Assembly: GCA_002320245.1 (NCBI GenBank)
Contig: DCKD01000089.1
Location: forward strand, 3,027 to 51,872
Length of the DNA: 48,846 nucleotides
From: Lachnospiraceae bacterium UBA1683
GTDB lineage: Bacteria > Bacillota > Clostridia > Lachnospirales > Lachnospiraceae
Reading direction: 5' to 3'
Below the pieces are notes generated by a model. That model saw only the letters and a program-made list of their open reading frames with translations. It did not search any database and had not been told where the DNA came from. This document shows, in pieces, positions 42,956 to 48,846 of this stretch (position 1 is its first letter; each line of letters opens with the position of its first letter). The position numbers and the translations under genes are program-made.

Positions 42956-43196
42956 GCTGTCCAAGGGCGGCGGCGAGATTCCGTGGTATGTATTTGAAGT
43001 GCCGGTAGTTGTTGTCGGATGCGGGCAGCCGATGATGTTGGCAGATATCCCACAGGCACGTACCTATATCAATACCTATGATTCAAAAAACACGACATTT
43101 GGCGCGCTGGTAGAAGATTTGATGACAGGACCGGAGGCATTTAGAGGAAAAGATCCAATTGACAGTTTCTGCGGGCTGTTTGATGCGCGGCTGTAG
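42950..43196 (+). pseudogene. GH3 family enzyme, C-terminal remnant
   Basis: The frame ending at 43196 encodes GGGEIPWYVFEVPVVVVGCG, MLADIPQARTYINTY and FRGKDPIDSFCGLFDARL. This matches the C-terminal end of GH3 beta-N-acetylglucosaminidase-like proteins. Everything upstream is lost. An apparent ATG at 42930 is in the fused transporter part and is not a real start. Confidence 0.75.
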
Positions 43197-43221
43197 TTAC
43201 AATAATGTTACAATTCAGGGG

Positions 43222-43298
43222 TTGACATTATATAAGATAGTAGTATAATAAAACCATAAGAGGTTCATATTATGAAATTGAGTTTCACAATATGAAAC
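43222..43298 (+). promoter_or_regulatory. eda promoter with tandem palindromic operators
   Basis: TTGACA (43222-43227) and TATAAT (43244-43249) are 16 bp apart. Just downstream lie two related palindromes: TTCATATTATGAA (43264-43276) and TTTCACAATATGAAA (43283-43297), centred 20 bp apart, covering the transcription start. They look like paired dimer sites for a repressor, most plausibly the IclR/KdgR-like protein encoded at 36885. Confidence 0.8.
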
Positions 43299-43336
43299 AA
43301 AAACCGAGATTAGTTAGAATGACAAGGAGAATAATC

Positions 43337-43975
43337 ATGAGTGAAGTAGCAGAGAAGATTCAGGAAATCGGAATCGTACCAGTTGTTGTATTGAATGATG
43401 CAAAAGATGCAGCCCCGTTGGCAAAGGCACTATGTGAAGGAGGACTTCCTTGTGCAGAGGTTACATTCAGAACAGATGCGGCTGAAGAGTCTATCCGTAT
43501 TATGACAAAGGAGTTTCCGCAGATGTTCGTAGGAGCAGGAACGGTTCTGACAATCGGGCAGGTTGACCGTGCGGTAGAAGCCGGTGCGAAGTTCATCGTA
43601 AGCCCTGGCTTTGATCCTGAGATTGTTGACTACTGCATCAGTAAGGATATTCCGGTATTCCCGGGATGTATTACTCCATCAGAAGTAGCACAGGCAGTGA
43701 AGAGAGGACTGAAAGTCGTGAAGTTCTTCCCGGCAGCACAGTTTGGCGGAGTATCTACAATTAAAGCTCTGGCAGCTCCTTATGTAGGGGTGAAGTTCAT
43801 GCCGACAGGCGGAGTGAATGCGAAGAATCTGGCAGATTACCTTGGATGCGACAAGATTGTTGCATGCGGCGGAAGCTGGATGGTAAAAGGCGACCTTGTA
43901 AAAGAGGGCAAGTTTGACGAGATTAAGGCTCTTGTAGAGGAAGCGGTACAGCTCGTAGCCGACATCCGTAAATAG
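43337..43975 (+). CDS. eda: 2-keto-3-deoxy-6-phosphogluconate aldolase
   Basis: 212 residues from the ATG at 43337 (AAGGAGA six bases upstream). KDPG aldolase motifs: CAEVTFRTDAA with the catalytic Glu, GAGTVLT, KFIVSPGFD, FPGCITPSE and VVKFFPAAQFGG with the Schiff-base K129. It splits KDPG into pyruvate and glyceraldehyde 3-phosphate, the last step of hexuronate breakdown. First gene of the eda-kdgK operon. Confidence 0.96.
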   Translation: MSEVAEKIQEIGIVPVVVLNDAKDAAPLAKALCEGGLPCAEVTFRTDAAEESIRIMTKEFPQMFVGAGTVLTIGQVDRAVEAGAKFIVSPGFDPEIVDYCISKDIPVFPGCITPSEVAQAVKRGLKVVKFFPAAQFGGVSTIKALAAPYVGVKFMPTGGVNAKNLADYLGCDKIVACGGSWMVKGDLVKEGKFDEIKALVEEAVQLVADIRK

Positions 43976-44056
43976 AGACAGCCTGGGATATAGGCGATAA
44001 CCTGAGATACAGGCAATAACACAGGAAAGACAAAGAATATTATTTGGAGGATTATC

Positions 44057-45082
44057 ATGGCAAAGAAAGTAATTACATTTGGTGAGATTATGCTGAGACT
44101 GGCACCGGAAGGATATTACCGTTTCGTCCAGGCGGATACATTTGGAGCAACATACGGCGGTGGAGAGGCTAACGTAGCAGTTTCTCTTGCAAACTACGGA
44201 TTTGATGCAAAATTCGTTACAAAGCTGCCTTCACATGAGATTGGACAGGCTGCAATCAATTCCCTGAGAAAATATGGTGTTGACACATCTTACATTGCCC
44301 GCGGCGGTGACAGAGTAGGTATCTACTTCCTGGAGAAGGGCGCTTCCCAGAGACCGTCTAAAGTTATTTATGACCGTGCAGGTTCTTCTATTTATACGGC
44401 AGCAAAAGAAGACTTCGACTGGAACGCAATTTTCGACGGAGCAGAGTGGTTCCACTTTACAGGAATTACACCGGCTCTGAATGACGGTGTTGCAGCTATC
44501 TGCCTTGAGGCATGTAAAGCGGCAAAAGAGGCAGGAGTTAAGATTTCCTGCGACCTGAATTACAGAAATAAACTGTGGAGCAAAGAGAAAGCCGGAGAAG
44601 TTATGGGAGAGCTCTGCAAATATGTTGATGTCTGCATTGCAAACGAAGAGGATGCTGCGGACGTATTTGGAATCCATGCTGCCAACACAGACGTGACAGC
44701 AGGTGAAGTGAACCGTGAAGGGTATAAAGATGTTGCAAAACAGCTTGCCGACCGTTTTGGATTTGAGAAAGTGGCTATCACACTGAGAGAGTCTATCTCT
44801 GCAAACGACAATAACTGGTCTGCGATGTTATATGACGGGACAGACTATTACTTCAGTAAAAAATACAAGATGCATATCGTTGACCGTGTAGGCGGCGGAG
44901 ACAGCTTTGGCGGCGGACTTATCGCTGCATCCTTGAGCGGATACGATGCGCAGGCTACGATTGAGTTTGCAGTTGCAGCATCTTGTCTGAAACACTCCAT
45001 CGAGGGTGATTTTAACATGGTATCAATGGACGAAGTCGCAAAACTTGCCGGAGGAGACGCTTCCGGACGTGTCCAGAGATAA
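44057..45082 (+). CDS. kdgK: 2-keto-3-deoxygluconate kinase (PfkB family)
   Basis: 341 residues. PfkB signatures: GEIMLRLAPEGYYRFVQAD and GGGEANVAVSLANYG at the N-terminus, CDLNYRNKLW, and the catalytic DRVGGGDSFGGGLIAA near residue 276. The N-terminal sequence is like KDG kinases rather than fructokinases. It phosphorylates KDG to KDPG for Eda, encoded 81 bp upstream. GGAGG precedes the ATG. Confidence 0.93.
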   Translation: MAKKVITFGEIMLRLAPEGYYRFVQADTFGATYGGGEANVAVSLANYGFDAKFVTKLPSHEIGQAAINSLRKYGVDTSYIARGGDRVGIYFLEKGASQRPSKVIYDRAGSSIYTAAKEDFDWNAIFDGAEWFHFTGITPALNDGVAAICLEACKAAKEAGVKISCDLNYRNKLWSKEKAGEVMGELCKYVDVCIANEEDAADVFGIHAANTDVTAGEVNREGYKDVAKQLADRFGFEKVAITLRESISANDNNWSAMLYDGTDYYFSKKYKMHIVDRVGGGDSFGGGLIAASLSGYDAQATIEFAVAASCLKHSIEGDFNMVSMDEVAKLAGGDASGRVQR

Positions 45083-45109
45083 TATAAATAATCCCAATTT
45101 GCTAAGTAT

Positions 45110-45145
45110 GAAATATAGCTGTCACTCTCGTGACAGCTATATTTC
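45110..45145 (+). terminator. Hairpin after kdgK
   Basis: GAAATATAGCTGTCAC and GTGACAGCTATATTTC form a perfect 16-bp stem with a TCTC loop. There is no T-run, so it may shape differential expression or mRNA stability between the two kinase genes rather than end all transcripts. Confidence 0.6.
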
Positions 45146-45260
45146 TATCAGACGGGATTATCTGCACGGAAAAACCAAAGTCAAAGACCCATCTGCAAGC
45201 ATGGATGCCTGGCTTGTTGCTTGCGGGAATAAAAGTATTGTGCAATGAGGAGGATGCGAG

Positions 45261-46283
45261 ATGAAAAAAGAATTTGATTTGCTGGCACTCGGAGAGATTT
45301 TGTTAAGGCTTTCCCCACCGGATAATGAGCGTATTGTGCGGGGCGATGTATTTGAAAAGCAGGTCGGCGGAGCAGAATTGAATGTTGCTTCGGGAGTGTC
45401 GCTGATGGGACTGCGTTCCGGAATCATTTCTAAAATACCGGATACAAGCATTGGGATTTTTGCAAAAAACAAAATCCGGTTTTGCGGCGTCAGCGACGAT
45501 TATCTTGTGTATGACAGTGGCAAGGATGCCAGACTTGGCGTTTACTATTATGAAAATGGCGCCTATCCGAGAAAACCGGGGATTGTATATGACCGGCAGC
45601 ATTCGTCCATGACAAAAATCAGTCATGATGATTTCCCGGAAGAAATCTATCAATCTACACGCTGCTTCCATACTTCCGGCATTACCCTTGCGCTCAGCCC
45701 GGAATGTCAGAAGACCGGAATCGAAATGATTAAACGTTTCAAGGAGCAGGGCACATTGATTTCATTTGATGTAAACTTCCGTGGGAATCTCTGGACGGGA
45801 GAAGAGGCAAGAAAATGCATCGAAGGCATTTTACCATATGTAGATATCTTCTTCTGCTCGGAAGATACGGCAAGACTGACCTTTGGCAAGGAAGGCGATG
45901 TGAAGTCGATTATGAAGAGCTTTACCGGGGATTATCCAATCTCAATCGTTGCATCGACACAGCGCACGGTGCACAGTCCGAAGGTACATAGTTTCACTTC
46001 GGTCATTTACAATGCGAAGGAAGATAAGTACTATGAGGAAAAGCCGTATAAAAATATCGAAGTAGTAGACCGCATCGGAAGCGGAGACGCGTACTGTTCC
46101 GGAGTATTGTATGGTCTGCTCTCTTCTGATATGGACTGCAGCAGGGCGCTGAAATTTGGAAATGCCAGCAGTGCGGTGAAAAATACTATCCCGGGAGATA
46201 TGCCTTCACTGAATCAGGGTGAGATTACAGATATCATTACGGATCATGAGAATACCGGGTATCACAGCGAGATGAAACGATAA
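45261..46283 (+). CDS. Second PfkB sugar kinase, KDG kinase paralogue
   Basis: 340 residues; GAGGAGG precedes the ATG. LALGEILLRLSPPDNERIVRGD, GGAELNVASGVSLMG, FDVNFRGNLW and DRIGSGDAYCSGVLYG follow the layout of the neighbouring KDG kinase, but the two proteins are clearly divergent. It may act on a related keto-deoxy sugar acid (for example KDGal) or be a second KDG kinase. Confidence 0.88.
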   Translation: MKKEFDLLALGEILLRLSPPDNERIVRGDVFEKQVGGAELNVASGVSLMGLRSGIISKIPDTSIGIFAKNKIRFCGVSDDYLVYDSGKDARLGVYYYENGAYPRKPGIVYDRQHSSMTKISHDDFPEEIYQSTRCFHTSGITLALSPECQKTGIEMIKRFKEQGTLISFDVNFRGNLWTGEEARKCIEGILPYVDIFFCSEDTARLTFGKEGDVKSIMKSFTGDYPISIVASTQRTVHSPKVHSFTSVIYNAKEDKYYEEKPYKNIEVVDRIGSGDAYCSGVLYGLLSSDMDCSRALKFGNASSAVKNTIPGDMPSLNQGEITDIITDHENTGYHSEMKR

Positions 46284-46289
46284 TGTAAA

Positions 46290-46325
46290 GGGGAGAGTCC
46301 CTTCTGACAGGGGACTGTCCCCTTT
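46290..46325 (+). terminator. Terminator of the kdgK region
   Basis: GGGGAGAGTCCC and GGGACTGTCCCC form a stem with one mismatch, followed by TTTG. It also lies at the convergent end of the AraC gene. Confidence 0.75.
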
Positions 46326-46330
46326 GAAAT

Positions 46331-47566
46331 TTACTGGATACTCTCACGATATTCTTTTGGCGTCCTATTTACGTATTTCTTAAATGTCTTTGTAAAATAA
46401 TTCACGTCCGGAATCCCGCAGTATTGCGCGATAGTCTGTATCTGCATGTTTGTTGTATTCAACAGCAGGATTGCATAGTCTATTCTTTTTTTACTCACAT
46501 AATCTGTGAGTGTAGTTCCGGTTTCTTTTTTAAATAGGGTAGAAAGATAACTTGCATTTACATTGAGCCGTTCTGCCATGGCTTTTAATCCGAGGTCGGC
46601 GGTCAAATCCACGTCGATAAATGTCAATGCCTTCCGAATCAGCAGGGAATAACCCTTCATGGAATGGTTTTTCACAAGCAGGCAGTACTTCCGAATCATT
46701 TCCTGATGCAGCAGGTGGAATTCTTCGGGGGTGTTTGTAAGTTCAATTTTTCTCGCAAATTTTGAGGAGAGATTATCAATGTGCAGCGTCGGTACGGAAC
46801 CGTATTCCGCTGATTTGCGAAGCAGCGTATTCAGGATAATCGTGTAGTTTTTCAAATTCCGGATTTTATTATCCGGAAGGCGGTCTTCGAATCCCTGAAA
46901 AGCACTATCGGATATCATCATTTCCGCTTTATTTGTCAATCCCTGGGAGACAGCCTGCATCAGACTGTTCTCAGCCTGATACTGTGTCTCAATTACCTGC
47001 ATCTTTAAGAACACATCTTCGGGATTAATTTCGTCGCTGTCGTGCATGAATTCCGCCAGCTCGGTTGGTTTCAGGCGTTGCTGTGTCTTTTCAATTTTAA
47101 AATTCTCCAGTGAACCCCACAAAACTTCGCCGAGGGTATTTAATGCCGTGAATAGTGTCGTTTCATTTGATACAACAGTAAGGTTTGTGTAAAATTTTAA
47201 AAACGAAGGAAATAAAACCGGAGGAACGCCGTTGCCGGTCAGCATATTTTCAACAGTGTGGTTCGACAGCTCTCCTTTAATATAAGGTCCGAGAATAAAA
47301 TATTCACTGGGTGAAGTGTCGGGAAGCCGGAATGCGAAATAGCGGCACAGATATTCGTCTTCGCCATGATAAATCACATTCGGTGTTATACCGGAAAGCA
47401 GGTGCATAAAAAGGGGAACTAAATCGACATCCTTTTTGAAAAGCTGACGGCGGAGTCCCAAATCTACTTCCGGAAATTCAGTATCCTTTGAAGTGATTCG
47501 GTTCCATGGAATATTAAAATTATTCAATATTTTTTGGAAAAATTTCAATTCTGTCTGATAGTACAT
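46331..47566 (-). CDS. AraC-family transcriptional regulator
   Basis: 411 residues from the ATG at 47566, with GGAGG five bases upstream; a longer frame begins at 47602. The last 95 residues are an AraC DNA-binding domain with two helix-turn-helices (LGLKAMAERLNVNASYLSTLFKKETG, IQTIAQYCGIPDVNYFTKTFKKYVNRTPKEYRE). The N-terminal 300 residues are a soluble sensor region without a recognised domain. Its position suggests control of the KDG/glucuronide genes. Confidence 0.9.
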   Translation of the reverse strand: MYYQTELKFFQKILNNFNIPWNRITSKDTEFPEVDLGLRRQLFKKDVDLVPLFMHLLSGITPNVIYHGEDEYLCRYFAFRLPDTSPSEYFILGPYIKGELSNHTVENMLTGNGVPPVLFPSFLKFYTNLTVVSNETTLFTALNTLGEVLWGSLENFKIEKTQQRLKPTELAEFMHDSDEINPEDVFLKMQVIETQYQAENSLMQAVSQGLTNKAEMMISDSAFQGFEDRLPDNKIRNLKNYTIILNTLLRKSAEYGSVPTLHIDNLSSKFARKIELTNTPEEFHLLHQEMIRKYCLLVKNHSMKGYSLLIRKALTFIDVDLTADLGLKAMAERLNVNASYLSTLFKKETGTTLTDYVSKKRIDYAILLLNTTNMQIQTIAQYCGIPDVNYFTKTFKKYVNRTPKEYRESIQ

Positions 47567-47725
47567 ATATGCCTCCATTACATCCATTCTATCTATTATC
47601 ATACAATTTTGTTAATATGTGAACTACCCATTGTCTAAGCCAATGGGCTTCCTGCTTCTAAGATTTCGTAACCTACTATCTCCACAGGCGTTTATTCGGG
47701 CAGTCCCTGCCCTATATGGGTTGTT

Positions 47726-48258
47726 TTATGTTATTTGCCTTAATCCTTCCAGAATATTTTTTGCCGCATTTACGTCCCTGTCGTGTTCTGCTCCACACAC
47801 AAAGCATATCCATTTTCTCACTGACAAATCTTTTGTATCCGTATTCTGATACCCACAAGCAGAACATATCTGGCTACTCGCAAAATGTATCTAGTTTGAC
47901 ATACCTGTTTTTCCGTCTGTGTGCGGCAATTCTCCGTGCTCTGTTTTTACCAAAATAGACACATAATATTTCCCGCCTGGAACTTGCAAAACAAATTTCT
48001 GATAAGCAGAATCCATGTTATAAACTGCATTGGTAAGTGCGAATTTACCCACTTCTTTCAGCCATTCATATTCTTTCTTTAACTGTTACAGTAATTATTA
48101 CAATCTGTTTTACTGACAGACTTTTTCTCTTTCTCATGGCTTTCTTTTCGGTATGCCAAAGTCTGATTATATACAAAACGGCAACAGCCAAATGTTTTGG
48201 CAATCTGGATTCTCTGCTCATTGTTTGGGTATATTCTATATTTATATGCTTTTAACAT
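47726..48258 (-). pseudogene. TnpB (RNA-guided nuclease family) remnant
   Basis: The start MLKAYKYRIYPNNEQRIQIA, helix CCRFVYNQTLAYR and SKTDCNNY are followed by a frameshift, then EYEWLKEVGKFALTNAVYNMDSAYQKF, large internal deletions and a stop. The C-terminal zinc finger and last RuvC motif survive (ICSACGYQN, CFVCGAEHDRDVNAAKNIL). About 178 codons remain of the usual 370-400. The first RuvC catalytic residues are lost, so it cannot be an active nuclease. Confidence 0.88.
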
Positions 48259-48275
48259 CTGCTGTCACCGCCTTT

Positions 48276-48561
48276 CTATCCTTGGTTTTCTATAGATTTC
48301 TTTAACATTTCCTCAGAAACATTACCTACACTACAGGCTGATAGACATAATCAGTTCAGTTTCTACCATGTAATGGATATGGTCTTTATCCGTTTCCATG
48401 TATTTGATGATTACATTATGTTTTTGGCATATCTCAGAAAATTGGTTGACAGCATCTGATGTTTCCTCTGGCATAAGCAATTTCTTTCTATATTTGCATA
48501 CAAAAATAATGTGATACTGCAACAGATATTTGTGTCTGTTTCTAGCTTTCCATGTTCCCAT
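48276..48561 (-). pseudogene. TnpA Y1 (HUH) transposase remnant
   Basis: From the ATG at 48561: TWKARNRHKYLLQYHIIFVC, KYMETDKDHIHYMVETE with the HUH metal motif (HIH). After MSISL the frame breaks; the tail SVGNVSEEMLKKSIENQG survives in another frame. About 45 residues including the catalytic Tyr region are deleted, so it is inactive. Confidence 0.85.
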
Positions 48562-48645
48562 GCCGATAGTATAACACAAAAATCTTTGTTTGGCGACCTT
48601 AACCTACCGCCTAAAGTCAGTGGGATTGCGGTCGCCCTATTTCAA

Positions 48646-48846
48646 GAAAAAGCAATTTAAGAATAGTAAAATATAAATGGGAATGGCAAAAAGAATTAAG
48701 AAGGAAAGAGAAAAGATGCATTTCAGGCATTGGAAGAAATGAGGATGAAATCAGATGCTGTCTGGTGTTCTGATATCACCGTTATGAAGTGACTTTTGTC
48801 AAGAGGAAAATTAAAAAAATAGCAAACTTTTTTCTTCTTGACAAAA
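48646..48846. other. Gene-free right edge
   Basis: No supported gene. A short frame at 48714-48790 (with KDAFQALEEMRMKS) weakly resembles the C-terminus of RelB-type antitoxins, but it is too short to call. The last bases may form part of a promoter (TTGACA at 48838). Confidence 0.3.

Larger units (their letters stand above)
47619..48645 (-). mobile_element. Decayed IS200/IS605-family element
   Basis: Both transposon ends remain. The right end has CCCATTG (47627)/CAATGGG (47641) followed on the minus strand by TAGTTCAC, the usual IS605 right-end hairpin and cleavage context. The left end has GGCGACC (48592)/GGTCGCC (48630) with an inner stem. Between them lie deleted tnpA and tnpB genes in the same direction, in the order left end-tnpA-tnpB-right end on the minus strand. 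Confidence 0.8.

Noticed and set aside
1..48846. CRISPR array, rRNA or tRNA genes
   Set aside because: No regularly spaced repeats, and no tRNA or rRNA signature was seen on either strand.

Overview
The window looks like a chromosomal segment of an anaerobic Firmicute of the Lachnospiraceae (Dorea/Coprococcus/Mediterraneibacter-like). This is inferred from protein style, purine-rich GGAGG ribosome binding sites, an agr-type peptide system with a clostridial AgrD, a YlmC/YmxH sporulation protein, a glucuronide/KDG catabolic locus and a triple large-serine-recombinase module. No rRNA, tRNA or CRISPR array was seen.

Region 1 (1-12.5 kb) is an accessory island. Its left side is insertion-sequence debris: an IS66 end, a metK fragment and an IS630 transposase stub. 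Next comes a compact peptide quorum-sensing locus: a secreted DUF6973-like protein, an XRE regulator, an AgrA-type LytTR regulator, an AgrC-type kinase, a degenerate stand-alone receiver, a 49-residue AgrD pro-peptide and AgrB. Three promoters (before the secreted protein, the receiver gene and agrDB) share one architecture: TTACAT-like half-sites 21 bp apart and a -10 box 32-33 bp after the second half-site. That predicts a small regulon including the secreted protein. The island ends with ICE-type genes (sigma-like factor, HTH protein, DUF6870 protein) and three overlapping large serine recombinases.

Region 2 (12.7-31.8 kb) is mostly core or housekeeping: an Rrf2/IscR-like regulator, a remnant of a lactose/cellobiose PTS IIA gene, a BceRS-BceAB antimicrobial-peptide module, a glycosyltransferase fused to a MarR-like domain, a CIRCE-controlled lon, a hypoxanthine-DNA glycosylase, a small alarmone synthetase, an NMN adenylyltransferase-like gene, a hemolysin III (PAQR) protein, carbamate kinase, a heterodimeric ABC exporter, DUF3783, YlmC/YmxH and nrdR. 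Three copies of a ~160 bp dispersed repeat and a 125 bp cloverleaf-like palindromic element lie around ylmC.

Region 3 (31.8-36.9 kb) starts with gene debris: an ABC exporter pair reduced by internal deletions. It continues with bioY behind a promoter overlapped by a BirA-like operator, a DUF1284 gene, and a MacB/FtsX-type permease with its ATPase.

Region 4 (36.9-47.6 kb) is a glucuronide/Entner-Doudoroff locus: IclR regulator, polysaccharide deacetylase, beta-glucuronidase, GPH-family transporter, collapsed remnants of a second transporter and a GH3 enzyme, KDPG aldolase, two KDG-kinase-like PfkB genes and an AraC regulator. Glucuronide would be imported and cleaved; isomerase and dehydratase steps encoded elsewhere would give 2-keto-3-deoxygluconate, which these kinases and the aldolase convert to pyruvate and glyceraldehyde 3-phosphate. 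The second transporter remnant still carries a leader region paralogous to that of uidA.

Region 5 (47.6-48.8 kb) is a decayed IS200/IS605 element with both terminal hairpins but deleted tnpA and tnpB genes.
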